Assembly (NCBI GenBank): GCA_951799445.1
Contig: OX637293.1
Span: forward strand, 13,764,001 to 13,828,000
Direction of reading: 5' to 3'
DNA: 64,000 nt
Source: Pseudisothecium myosuroides
Lineage: Eukaryota > Streptophyta > Bryopsida > Hypnales > Lembophyllaceae
A program made the translations under genes and the position numbers. This document shows, piece after piece, positions 25,306 through 36,730 of this stretch. The notes below the pieces were generated by a model. The model was not told where the DNA came from, searched no databases, and saw nothing but the letters and a program-made list of their open reading frames with translations. The stretch's first letter is position 1, and each line of letters begins with the position of its first letter.

Positions 25306-25996
25306 ATGGAGCACTGGGAATTTCTTGGACTTCCGCTCGAAGGAGCAATGGCATCGGCAGCGGTTGATGGAGGAGGGCCTCCAAATGGAGCAGTGTCGGC
25401 GCGAGCATTCGGTGGAGGAGCGTCGGTGGTCCCCGCAGTCGCTGGAGGAGTGCCGCAGCAATCTGGAGCAGTGGCGCGGGCAATCGTTGGAGGAGCAGCG
25501 CCATCCGGGGCAATTCGAGCCGAAGATGTCTTCCACAAAACGCTGAAGAAGGCGTCGCTCCTCCGCATGGTAACTTTAATTTCTTTTCTAATTCAATTAG
25601 AAATGTTGGTTTTGCTTTTAGTTTTAGTTTTTTTATTTAAAAGGGGTGTATGTCTTATTCTATCATATTTGGTCTCAGAGGGTGCCCGTCCAGTTCTTCC
25701 GGAGGTTTAGAGAAGATTTCGATGGAGAGGCTAACCAAGGATTTGTTAGACTTCGGAGCATAGGGTAACTTTACACTTTGCTTGTCAAAGTGAAAATATC
25801 AAGCACCAGGAAGGGACGGCCACAAGTGATGCTTAGTAGAGGATGGAAATTTTATTGTGAATTCCATCAATTAGTGGTAGGTGACCGGGTAACATTCAGG
25901 CGCTTGGAGATGGGTGTTTTTGATGTTACTGTTCAGAGAAATTCTAACATAATTGGGCCATTTCCGGTGTGTGACGATGAGATAGGCAGTGAATAG
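25306..25996 (+). pseudogene. B3-domain gene, second copy, broken
   Basis: Exons 25306-25569 and 25679-25996 match the first B3 gene: KTLKKASLLRM at the exon 1 end, VPVQFFRRFREDF, then SRGWKFYCEFHQLVVGDRVTF and FDVTVQRNS. The N-terminus is longer, with a Gly/Ala-rich expansion (AVDGGGPPNGAVSARAF and following). One nonsense change, TAA at 25766-25768 where copy 1 has AAA, stops the frame in the middle of the B3 domain, and the rest stays open to 25996. The single lesion suggests recent loss, or a sequencing difference. Confidence 0.8.
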
Positions 25997-26110
25997 GATC
26001 AAATTCGATGGAGAAGCCCCGGAGTAAATCAGGACAATAGACAGTACTGTGGTGTAGACCACTGAATTTTGCTGTGCATGGTGTAGAAACTGTGCAGAAC
26101 TTTTCTTTTT

Positions 26111-26280
26111 GTAAGTACTAAGAGATACGTTTTATACAATTTCATACTCTTTGTACACAACTGTACTTGTTATTATTGTCCATTCGTTGAATCTACCATT
26201 TCAGCTCTTAATCTGGCTTCTCATTTGCATTACAAGGGTTTCCAAAGCAACATGTACACGGTTTCAATTCAGCTTATGGT
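26111..26280 (+). other. Intron and exon-like 3' module, copy 3
   Basis: The donor GTAAGTACTAAGAGATAC at 26111 and an acceptor at 26203-26204 match copy 1; the exon-like part is shorter and more decayed. Confidence 0.4.
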
Positions 26281-26534
26281 CCTCTGCAACTCTCCGTCCA
26301 CAGTTCTGTACTTTTTGTACAATTTATACTCTTTCTACAAATGTGTACTCTGTTGTTCTTGTCCATGCGGTGTGGTGACCCGCCGTATCAAACCGAATCA
26401 TCTTGGAAGCCACAGTAACGGTATTTTGGATTGACTTTTACATCGTGAAATCTGGACTGATCATATTCCCTGGAAAGGGCTCCCGAAATAGAGCGGCTTG
26501 TCAGCCCTGTGAAATCGGGGCCATTGGGTTCCGT
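26281..26534. other. Non-coding spacer
   Basis: TGTAC-rich at first, then mixed sequence. No feature could be supported. Confidence 0.4.
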
Positions 26535-26777
26535 GCTAACCTTCGTCGCTGCTTTCGATAGCTCATTTGCTTTGGTGCCTTGAGAGACTTAGGGGTGTTC
26601 GCCTTCTCGTTTCATGCTAACCTTTGTCGCCGCTTTTGATAGCTCATTCGCTTTGGTGCCTTGAGAGACTTAGGGGTGTTTGCCTTCTCGTTTCATGTTG
26701 ACCTTTGTCGCTGCTTACAAAATCTTATTAGCTTTGGTGCCCGAGAGACTTACGGGTGTTCGCCTTCTTGTTTTCAG
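26535..26777 (+). repeat. 81-base tandem repeat, three copies
   Basis: Units start at about 26535, 26616 and 26697 with GCTAACCTTCGTCGCTGC or a close variant, and contain CTTGAGAGACTTAGGGGTGT. The third unit is more diverged. No coding frame runs through it. Confidence 0.75.
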
Positions 26778-28393
26778 TCTTGTACTCGTGTTTGGCTTCT
26801 TATTTTTAATCTTGCACTAGTTGAATTTGCGGTGTGGAGATGGCTAACCGTAATTATAAACTTGTTCAACAATGCATCACGGATTACTTTCCATTTCGTA
26901 CCTCGAGACTAGTTCAACAATGCATCACGGCTTACTTCCCATTTTGTAGTACTAGAGAGTTTGATTCCTTGATTACTTCGACAGAAGGATCGTATGTTTC
27001 AGAAACACCGACGTCCAAGCAAGGAAACATTGCGTACTACCTAGGGCTTTGTAGTACTAGACATATGTCTAGTACTACTGTTGTCAGGAGCAGCGAGGCA
27101 CTGTTTGAGCGAGCAGTGGCGACTGATGCCCCTACAGTCTCGTGTGACTCAGTTAATCAGAGTATGTGAAGGTTTGTATACACAATTCCTATTAGTTTCA
27201 TTCCACTTAAATTTCAACTTACCTACTGTACTCATTATTATCTTGCTATGTTATACCCATTGTAGTCGTTCATTGCATTGAACTTGATTGAGCTTGAGTG
27301 TAGGATGATCATACAGACTTATACTCTTCCAAGAAATTGTAAGGTTGAGGGTGTTGTAAGTGGTAGCAAACTTCACATTTCAGTCGATGCATGGAATGAA
27401 GGTCTATTTCTCTGTAGAAATGAGCGTACTGTCTGGATTTAGGCGCATCTTTTAAGTTTGACAATGGACTCTTTGTATTTCAAGTGCTCACACACTGTAC
27501 ATTGGCAGGAATGGAGGTGCGATTCAGGAAGTACTACCTGTACAATCACTATGTCAGTTCCCTCATCTCCTTGAACTGTACATCGTCAATTTCTGTATCG
27601 GTTCATGTACCAGTTTTATACGTGTGGTACCTGTTGTACTTTGACTACTGCATTTATACCGTAGTGGTGAGTGAAAGGAATGTTCTTAGAGTGTTGCACT
27701 ACCATCCTATGGTTCCAACAGTAAGGAATGTACTAATTGTAACCGAGGTGCAGGATTTAGAATTGTTGGAATACATTCAATTATGAAATTGTAATGTTTG
27801 TAGTGTTTGTATTAGGATTCATAATTACTGGAGTACAATCAATTCTAAAATTGTAGTGTTTGTAGTGTTTGTAGTAGGGCAATTGCATTTGTACCGATAG
27901 TGGTGACTGAAAGGAATGTTCGTAGTTGCTGCACTACCATTCTATGCTTCCAATAGTATGTTCTGTACAAATGGTAATGTCTGTAGTGTTTGTACTTGCA
28001 TAATGTACTTCTGATACTTACATTAGTACTAATCAATCTTCATGGAACACTGAGATAATGAAAATTGTACATGTACGTTTTAATGTATGTTTGGTGTACG
28101 TTTGGTGTACGTATACATCTGCCACAACGCCGCCTTTGCAAAATCACTTAGTTCAACTTCGCGCTCGACACCTCTTCTTGTTCAAGCCTGTTCTGGCGCG
28201 TCGTTCACCTCATACTTGCCTCCGGTGCCCCCGTCCATGTTCTGTCGCCGCATGTCTTGGTTCGTGGTTCGTGGTTCTGGTTCCTTTTTTCCTGCTCCGA
28301 TGCCTTTTTTTCTTCTGTCTTTCCTTCCGAATTGCGAGGCTAACCTTGTTTTGTCTTCTTTTCGTCTACTGTTGGACAGATCACGGTGGGGTT
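26778..28393. other. Non-coding, TGTAC-rich spacer with a 28-base palindrome
   Basis: The spacer holds a perfect palindrome at 27051-27078 (half-site GTAGTACTAGACAT), short direct repeats near 27790-28000 (TTGTAGTGTTTGTAGTGT) and many GTAC words. The last part, to the AG at 28379-28380, could be an intron or leader of the next gene. Confidence 0.5.
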
Positions 28394-28801
28394 ATGATGT
28401 CTCCCCTTCCCAATTGCAAAGCTGAGCTGCGTTGGTACCTTGCGGAGGTGGAGAGGGAGGTGGAGGGGCGTAAGGGAAAGCTTCCCATTTTTTGTTCTGA
28501 TGAGTTGCAGGCGCTTCTATTGAGAGAAGACGGCAAGGAATTGGAGTGGACAGCAGCTGCGATTAACGAGTTCAGGGCTATCAAATTATGTACTGAAGTT
28601 TTGTACGACGATAAAACCGCACCAAGCTATGAGGACAGGGTGGGCGAGCTCGGGGAATCGACGTACTATTTCATCAACGACATGGTGCCAGAACGGTACT
28701 TCCCCGTCACTTGGGATCCTTATACACCTGAACAACAACAATTGGTAGACGCTGTAGTACGGGATGCAAAAGCAAGAGGATCAAAATGCCCCTCACTGTG
28801 A
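28394..28801 (+). CDS. Unknown 135-aa element protein
   Basis: An open frame begins with two consecutive ATGs (28394) after a plausible acceptor (TTGGACAG at 28373-28380) and ends at TGA 28799-28801. The protein is charged and mostly helical in look: LRWYLAEVEREVEGRKGK, then LPIFCSDELQALL, EWTAAAINEFRAIK and a C-terminal PEQQQLVDAVVRDAKARG. No family is recognised. The C-terminal tail recurs at 29235-29328 (QKQKMEAIIRDARAKK) in a tandem duplicate of the 3' region, which supports a coding constraint or at least a shared origin. It lies between the transposase/B3 genes and the convergent SET gene. No counterpart was found in the older element. Confidence 0.55.
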   Translation: MMSPLPNCKAELRWYLAEVEREVEGRKGKLPIFCSDELQALLLREDGKELEWTAAAINEFRAIKLCTEVLYDDKTAPSYEDRVGELGESTYYFINDMVPERYFPVTWDPYTPEQQQLVDAVVRDAKARGSKCPSL

Positions 28802-29705
28802 CTCATAGGGTAGGGTGGTTTTGTTTTTCCAAAGTACAATCTTAAAGCAGTTGTTGCAGATTTAGTTCGTACAATGCATATATGTTTGTAATACATAAGT
28901 AAATTTCCTTCCCTTTACAAAACAGATACTCAGAGTATGTGAATACACGTTGTTCATAGGTCTGTGTTCTGACGATAGTTTGCAAAACATGCATATGCCA
29001 TACGCTATGTACAATTCTATACAAAATGTACAAATTGTACAACAAGGATGTACCCCTGGCTGTTAACTGGCTTCTTGCTGCCCCATTCCAAAGTACGGTC
29101 TTTCAATGTTGATGCCTTTAGCACTAATATTAACGTGTATTTGGCGTACAATTCTAAACAAAATGTCCCAAATCCATCACCGATATGGGGTGCTGTTGTG
29201 ACGAAAACTGCAACACTAAGCATTACCACATTACTATGAATCCTGTATCAGCTACACAGAAACAGAAAATGGAGGCTATAATACGGGATGCCCGGGCTAA
29301 GAAGACGAGAGCGAACAATCGATTGTAGGGTGGTTTTGTTTTGTTTAAGTACATTGTTAAGGAAGTTGTTGCAGAGTTAGTTTGTAGAGTGCATGTATGT
29401 TTGTAATTCATCAGTAAACTTGCTTCGCTTCTAAAAATATTTACTCGGAGTACGTGAATACACGTTGTCCACAGGTCTGTGTTGTCAGGGTACTTTGCAA
29501 CGCATGCATATACCATATACTACGTTACGGTACAATTCTGTACAAAATCTACAAACTCCACAAAGGTGTACAGAACTAAACATGGCGATGCCTTCTGTGA
29601 GCACCCCTTGTTATTAACTGGCTTATTGTTGGTATAGAACGTCTTGTCTTTCAACGTTGATGCCTTCCAAAAGTACCACGAATATTAACATGTGTTGGGC
29701 GGTTA
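28736..29705 (+). repeat. Tandem duplication of about 0.5 kb
   Basis: Unit 1 (about 28736-29235) and unit 2 (about 29236-29705) share TAGGGTGGTTTTGTTT, GTGAATACACGTTGT, AGGTCTGTGTT and TTAACTGGCTT in the same order. The duplication includes the C-terminus of the 135-aa gene and its 3' flank. Confidence 0.75.
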
Positions 29706-29836
29706 CCCAGACATATGAGACTGCTGTGAACATTACATTGCAACAGTAGTTTCAAAAATGTCAGATAGCCACCCAACATTGGTTAATTCATTCAGAAATC
29801 CACCAAAGTAGATACTCCACAATGCAGCCTACGGCA

Positions 29837-32373
29837 TCAGTTTGCAGGCGACGGAAAGCGATTGGTGATGGGATGAATTGAGTGATCGTCAATTACTGTG
29901 TCACGGCAGTGAGTGCTACCACACTTACAATGGAAGGGAATTACAGCATCTACAGCCTTGACTTCTAGCATTTTGAAGCTACAGCCATAATCCCAAGTCA
30001 ATTCTTCCAACGGTGGAATGTCTACTTGTGCAAAGAATGCAACACGGTAGAGTCTTGGGTCCGAGCAGCTCATTTTGACGGGCACATCAATGAGGTTGGC
30101 GTCTTCACATCTTGGAGACAAGCGACTACATATAATGAGATTCGCAGCAACACAAGTACAATCAACCCTCAATTTGTGCAATATGCGTCACAACAACAAA
30201 AGCAGTTTGGAATCACAGAGTACGATTTCTGGCAAATACCTGTGGTTTAGAAATCTACTGACATTTCCACAAAAAGTGCTGTCTATGCACAATGCCACAT
30301 CATCGGTCGCCGCTTGCTCAAATTTCCAATCAACGTCAAGTGCTAGCGTGAAAGCCTCTGATTTCCCCAATCTTGAAAAAGCCCTACGTTGCATGAGCTC
30401 AGCATTTGTAACGATCTCTCCTGCATATTCAAAGAGAAAAGTCCCCTTGCAGATTTTCTTCTTCGCCCGCAGTCCCCAGCCCTTCTCTCCAGCCCAGAAA
30501 ACCTCAATGGGAATGCGCAATCCCTTCTGAACTACTCTGTTGCCATAGGAAGTACCGCAGCTGCAAGAGTCGTTGCATTCTTGAACATAAACCCTATTGG
30601 TATGACCAGGGCAAGCAGAACCCTGCTCCTCACAACATTGTAAATTGCAAAATGACTTCTCTTCCGACAATACCTGTACAAATCAGTACACCGTCGGTAC
30701 CAATTGAAAAAATCAGTACACAATCAATATCAATTGTAAGCTATCTTTGTACAATAATAGTACACAAGATACATTGTATGACTGTAAAGGCAGAGAAAAA
30801 ACATGTATATTGCGACGAAATTAGCAGCGCCCTTTCAATTCAAGAAAAACTTACATGTTGGTTTAGGATGGATCTTCGTAAACAACCTCGTTTGTCGTAC
30901 GCCAAACAAAAAAGGTTTTTCACCCCACAACAGCATGCATGCCCATGACAAGTACGCTCACCACATTGGCAAGAAGCGGAGAAATCGGCTTTCACTTCAG
31001 CCAGATTCAGAGATGCAACTGCAGATAGTGTGGACTGAGGATAGTAAGTAAATTCTTCTAAAGCACGGAATTCCATACTCGGCACACATACCGTGATTGG
31101 AACTCTTTCTAGTCCGTTGGACAAGTCGCGTGCATCATACCAAAATTGTTCCTAGGGACAGAAATACACCCTCAAAAACATTTTAGCTTGTAATAACAGA
31201 TCTAATATTCTAGAGTGAAGGAAATATAAATTAAACATTATAAGGGGTGAGGAGGTGGCCTCGAGGCCCAATTGACTGGTGCTGATTTGCTCACTTTGGG
31301 TCTCTTGGATTTCGACTTCTTGGATTCTGACTTCTTAGCCTGTGGTTTAGGGTTTAAGTCTTCAGATGTGCCTTCAGGTCTCTGCCTCTTCGCCCTACAT
31401 TCCACAAAAAACACATATCTGTAACACTTGTACATTGTGCTTGTATGTTGTAGACATAAAAAGACTAGACAGAATGACAAAGGTCTCAAAGGATAGAATA
31501 CCTGGATTTTTTTTTCGGTGTTGATTTAGCAGCCTCATCTTCGCCTTCTCCTCTGCTGGCTTCTGCATTTACTCCCTCCCCAATATTAGTGTCCTTGCCC
31601 CCCCCAACTCCACCCGTGGTTTTGCCCTCCACCGCCCCTGCAGTGGCCTTTTCCCCCAAGGTCCCAACACCGGCTTCAGCTGCAGCAGTTACCATCAAAT
31701 GAGCTTCATCAGCAGTGGCCTCCACCATCCCAGCGGTGGCCTCCACCATCCCCTCTCCGCTAGGGTGTTCATCCACAGCGGAGGCCTCCACCATCCCCTC
31801 TCTGCTAGGGTGTTCATCCACAACAGTGGCCTCCACCATCCCCTCTCCGCTAGGGTGTTCATCCACAGCGGTGGCCTCCACCATCCCCTCTCTGCTAAGG
31901 TGTTCTTCCACAGCGGTGGCCTCCACCATTCCCTCTCCGCTGGGGTTTTCATCTACAGCGGTGGCCTCCACTATCCCCTCTCCGCTAAGGTGTTCTTCCA
32001 CAGCGGTGGCCTCCACCATCCCCTCTCCGCTAAGGTGTTCTTCCACAGCGGAGGCCTCCACCATCCCCTCTCCGCTAGGGTGTTCTTCCACAACGGCCTC
32101 CACCATCCCCTCATCGCTAGGGTGTTCTTCCATAGCGGTGGCCTCAGCCAGACGCTCGCCGCCGTAAGCCCCTTCCACAGCGGTGGACTCAACCCTTTCC
32201 TCTTTGCCAGGGTGTTCTTCATTCCCGCAGCGTCCACCATCACCATCTTGATCCTTATTTCGAAATTCTATCCGGAAGCTAGACCGGCTTACACAATCCG
32301 AACACAACGAACTGTACAAATTTGTACACAAAATACATTTTCCCGATTTGGTTCTACATTCCAAAACGAGCAC
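29837..32373 (-). CDS. SUV39/SUVR-type H3K9 methyltransferase (SET1)
   Basis: Exons on the minus strand, 3' to 5': 29837-30110, 30240-30673, 30855-31151, 31295-31394 and 31502 to about 32373; all four junctions keep phase. The N-terminal exon encodes an acidic array of 15-residue repeats (VEEHPSGEGMVEATA type), followed by a Lys/Ser-rich exon that looks like a nuclear signal. Then come ARDLSNGLERVPITV (the D-S-G-E-P entry motif of plant SUVH/SUVR proteins), a Cys-rich pre-SET (CQCGERTCHGHACCC, CNDSCSCGTSYGNRVVQKG), and a SET domain: EKGWGLRAKKKICKGTF, FEYAGEIVTNAEL, FLNHRCEDANLI (usually NHSCxPN) and ELTWDYG. The post-SET is FHCKCGSTHC. All steps needed for catalysis appear present, with R for S in the NH(S)C motif. 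Expected role: methylation of histone H3 lysine 9 in chromatin. It is convergent with the transposase and divided from the next gene by 180 bases. The true start is unresolved. Confidence 0.8.
31713..32150 (-). repeat. 45-base coding minisatellite in the SET1 N-terminus
   Basis: Roughly ten units of 45 bases (GGTGGCCTCCACCATCCC plus linker on the + strand) keep the minus-strand frame open, because 45 is a multiple of three. The units vary at a few codons (HPSGEG, HLSGEG, HPSREG). Open frames on the other strand here are by-products of the repeat. Confidence 0.85.
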
Positions 32374-32552
32374 ATTTCAAAAATGCAATTATCCTTGCAT
32401 TCAATAGAATATATACAAACTCTGTACACAAAATACATTTTACCACTATGCCTCTGCATTCCAAACAGAGCACATTCACAAATTTTTACACATGATGCAA
32501 ATTTGACACGTATTTGTTAAAAAATGTAATATCTAGCAAATATGACCTAAAT

Positions 32553-35500
32553 CTATAAAGCTTTATCTGGGGATCTTGACCTACGTCTCTTCCTTGGACC
32601 CTCCCTACATCCAAAAAACACACATCAAATATTCGTAGAAAACAAAACGCACATTGCAATATATCCAGTAAGTTGTGAAAATACAAAGACCCTGCAGGAA
32701 AGGATCGAAAGGGCCAAAATAAGGTAAGGTTCAGGGATTATACCCAGATGTGTGCAGTCCAAATTTCTGAGTTGCCGTTGTGCATTCCTCACAGCCCATA
32801 CAAAAAATATCATGACAACCCGAGACCACCAAACCCTCCCCTCCATCTCCGCCAGGGTCTACAGTGGATGGGAGTGCCTCCGTCCTACATTCCGACACAG
32901 CATATTGTAAACCCGGTAGGCAACGTGCTTTGGTGGTTACACAATCAAAAAACAACAGCAAATGGACTGAAAGAAACGAAATTAATACCCTATTGTTGTT
33001 GCTTCTGTTGCTAATAATGCAGCCTGTGCTCGTTCTTGGAGCTTAGACGCAGGACCACCTACTCCGCTACTACCCCAAAATATGCTGGTTCGTTCCACAG
33101 TAATCCCCTCTTCATCGCCACTTGCCGCAAAATTTTCTCTCCCTCCTTCTCCATCGGACGAACCAAGCGCTGCACAAAAATACCATCTTCAATACCCTAT
33201 AAACCAAGTTTTGTATCTAAATCGGGTACAAACATACAATCATGTTACATGTCATAGTACGAAAGGTACGATTTTGGACACGTTGTACATATAGGGTGTA
33301 CAAATTGTACAATCTGGAATAATACAACGACCTAATAATAGTGCCTAAATACTAACAACATGGAAACCTGTACACACTCTCCTAAATATATTACAATAGG
33401 TACAACGACAAGGACCACAGTAAACATGAAGTACAAATGAAGTACAAATAAGGAACGATGAATCCGAAACTTTACCCAACAGTACAAACCTGAGATACAG
33501 AAATACAGACAATACAATCGGAAGGGCAATAGTAAACATCAGATACAACAAGGTACAACAAGAAGGACGACGGTAATCAAGTACAAATCAAGGAACCCAG
33601 GTCAGTTGCGAGTAACGATGTTTCCAACATCTTACCGAACTGTACAAATCTAAGATACAAAAATACAGACAATACAACCGGAAGGGCAACCGCAAACATC
33701 AGGTACAAATCAGTTATCTCCAATTACCCTTTTGGTAACGATGTCCACGAAACTTAATAGAACTGTACAAAATTGACATAGCATGATACAAACAATACAA
33801 CCAGTATTACAGAAACCACCTTTCTCCCAATCCTCCCAATCCCAAGAAAACCAGACGAATCTAACAAAATTGTACTATATGTACCAATCAATACAAAGTT
33901 GTACCAATAATAATGCAGTTTTTCGATATCACCTTCTTCATCCTCGATGGTTGTTCTACACTGCTGGATGGCTGTGCAAATTTCTGTTGCTGCATCGCTC
34001 CTCGCTGCTAATCCTCCAGTGATGGTGGTGGCACATGCTGCCGTCAATTTCGTCCACTCTTCACTCCCACCTCCAGGGCGACCACAACCGCGAACACCCC
34101 TCCAACCAAAACTCATAATCCACTCAATGGGTTGAACTTGCCCGCAATTCAAAGCAGAGCATTCTGTGCCCTCGGTGAAATTCACTAATGCACACCATGG
34201 GTGATAGAGATGTTTACATGCAGAGACAACCATCTCAAAATGTGGGAATGGGAAACCGCACAAGGCGCAGATGGAATCTCCTCCTCCACTGCCTATTCCT
34301 CCCCCGACGTACACCATCGGTAATGGCCTCAAATGAAATCCGCATGATGCACGACCCAAATAAGCATGCTCCTCCTGCAAAGCACGAACTTGCATTCGCA
34401 TCTTCAGAACTCGGTGGCGCTGGAGCTTCACAGTCTCTTCAGAAGTAGCAACTTCGCCCTCCAACTTGTTCACTTTCTTGAGTTCGCCGCGTACCAAATC
34501 GTTGTACGCATCCACCTTCTCCCTTAGCTTTGAATCCACCACCCCATCCGTGGTCGCTGCCTGCAACTGCTTCTCGTATGCTTTTTGTTTCACCTTCATG
34601 ATCTTCACCACCCCCTTGTGATGATTCAAAGCTTCTGTGCGCCTCTCCTTGGCTGCAGTTGACTCCTGCTCAGTCTCCACCCTAGCCTCCAGCTCCAAGT
34701 TCTGCACAGCCAACAATCGTCCCAAGTACTCCAACCTGGAGTTACATTCCTCCTCCTCCAACACCAATCCACCCATGGAACTCCCTCTGCCCTCGCAAAT
34801 TTCAGATTGCAACTCCCGTTTGTTGACATGAAGTTTTCGCCAAGCCCCCACCGTCCCTGTCTGCTTCACCTTCCCCTTCATCTTCTGCAGCTTGATAACA
34901 TTGCGCGCATGCAACCTACGTTGGGTCTTATTAGTAGCCTCCCCGTAGGCGGCCCAATTAACTGGGATGTTTTCCTGCTCCAAAACGATCCCCCGCGCCA
35001 TCTTATGAGGAAGCAGGTTACGGGGCACTCCTCGCTGATAAAGAGCTCGTAAGAGCTCTTTTATCCTCTTCTGCAACTCCGGTGACTTCACGTCCTTCCA
35101 GCTGTATCCATAACGTCCATGTTTACCCACCGGCTGTCCAAATATCTTGACACACTTCTTGTTATCAAATTTCTTCCCTTTCCACTTTGTCAAGCGATTC
35201 GGCAAGCACCCTTCATCCTTGAAGCCGTACTTCTCCACAAAATCAGCTTTGGTCAGTACGGGTGGTGGATCGGTGAGCCTCTGGAGCTCTTCATCCACAT
35301 CATCGGCATTGAACTCCCTGCCCTCCTCGTCCTTGTCGCTCTCCTCCTCCTCCTCGCCTTCCTCGTCGTCCTCTTCCTCTTCGCTGACAGAGCTCTCCTC
35401 GCTGCCGGACCTCTCCTCGCTGCGGGACCTCTCCTCGCTGCTAGAGCTCTCGTCGCCCTTCTCGACGTCCTGTTCTGCCTGTTGGACTTGGGATTCACCG

Positions 35501-35616
35501 AGTGCCTGTGCCCGCAGCACCGAGGCAGCGCCTCTGCCTCTAACCCGTGTCTTATCTTGCCTTAGCTGCATCAAAGAATGAAAATTTGATGTAACCCCTA
35601 AACCTAAAGCCGACAT
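32553..35616 (-). CDS. Coiled-coil/RING-like element protein (RING1)
   Basis: Minus-strand exons 33933-35616, 32989-33169, 32744-32884 and 32553-32604 join in phase to about 685 aa. Residues 54-100 are an acidic Ser/Glu tract. Residues 124-245 form a domain shared with the two relatives here: YGFKDEGCLPNRLTKW, KIFGQPVGKHGRYGYSW, RALYQRGVPRNLL, MARGIVLEQ and PVNWAAYGEATN. Residues 285-420 are coiled coil. A RING-H2-like finger follows: C450, C453, C467, H469, H472 (CKHLYHPWC), C475, C486, C491, with an unusual C-x4-C last pair. The last exon is basic (RKRRRSRSPDK). The finger suggests ubiquitin ligase or chromatin reader activity, but neither is shown. The ATG at 35616 is the best in-frame start; an acceptor-like AG at 35566-35567 means an upstream exon is possible. 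The C-terminal exons were set by phase alone and are less certain. Confidence 0.72.
33479..33790. repeat. Tandem repeat in RING1 intron 1
   Basis: Units near 33480, 33640 and 33760 (last partial) share CTGTACAAATCTAAGATAC, AATACAGACAATACAA and GGAAGGGCAA, with a period of about 160 then 120. They are TGTAC-rich, like the promoter repeats of RING2. Confidence 0.65.
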
Positions 35617-36730
35617 ATACAGTTTTGAAACAAATGAGATGGACTGCCAGGGGTAGAGGTGGGACTGACCGCACACATTCCTGTACGCACAGTACAACTA
35701 GGAAGTGGGGTTTGCTCCTCGACAACCTGAAACTGAATTCACAAATGATTAAAGCATACAAATTCAAGAGGAGAAAGAGTAAACCAATGCAGGAGACCCA
35801 CCAACTTGATTGAGAACAATTCTACTCAGATCGAGCTCCACAACACGTAGCATTGTCACCTAAAGAAGCAGTAACAACTCCTAAACCCTAAATCCTAAGC
35901 CGACTAAAACAAGTAGAAAACCTCCTAAAACAGTACGTTTAGTATAGAATTTGTACGCAAGCAGTCCGGACAGAACACACATTCCGGTACAATCAATTCT
36001 AAGATTGTACGCACAGTATAACTGGGAAGTAAGGCTTGCTCATCGCCTGTCTTCTACACCCTGAAACGGGATTCACTCCACCGATTTGGCCATAAGGGCT
36101 GTGACAGAAAACAATGTCGTCAACATCTAAACCCTAAGCGCGCAGATTATTGTCTTCTAGAAGAAAAAGAGTAAAGCAATGCAAGAGTTCACCTACTACA
36201 ACAATAAAATCAGAGGTAAGGGGAAAAGGAAACAAGTGAAGGCGCACCGTAATCCGTCGAAACTGAATATGAGACCTTGCAAGACAGCAAACCAAAATTC
36301 TTACGCACAACACATACAATGGCTTTACCAGGAGGGACAACCTTGACGCAGTTCACCTTCTCCCTTCCCAATCCGTTGTAGCTGACGACAATGTTTCGCG
36401 CCCTCCTCAGCCTAGCCTCCTTGCCCTCCTCTCCAAACTGAATTTCTCCTTAAACCGCCAACATGAGATCCACAATTCGCCAACCACCGAAGTCGCTCAA
36501 AGGCTTCGGAATCAAACACATTTCGGAATCAAACACATTTCGACAAATGGAATTGGGGTTTTCACGGAAATCCACCGTAAATCAAAGATTGAGAACAGTA
36601 CTAAAATATAAAACACAACGACGCACTGGAGTCAGCGGGCAAGAAACAACTCCATACCGCTGTCAAATCACAGGTGTCGCCGGAACTTCAACCGGGTACC
36701 ACCAGTCACCGCGGGAGTTGACATGACCGC
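35617..36730 (-). promoter_or_regulatory. RING1 upstream region with telo-box motifs
   Basis: Telo-box words (AAACCCTAA) occur at about 35882-35890 and 36125-36132. A possible 5' exon (36329-36450, ending in a GTAAAG donor) is open and reads KEARLRRARNIVVSYNGLG, but has no in-frame ATG. The CGGAAATCCACCGT segment at about 36566 has a near match at about 43145 upstream of RING2, pointing to a shared promoter element. Confidence 0.35.

Noticed and set aside
25051..25568. Antisense frames over the second B3 gene
   Set aside because: They are composition shadows of the Gly/Ala-rich first exon, with no homology to anything else in the window.
31699..32520. A 273-codon open frame on the + strand
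   Set aside because: It is the complement of the 45-base coding minisatellite; the minus-strand frame joins by splice phase to the SET exons.
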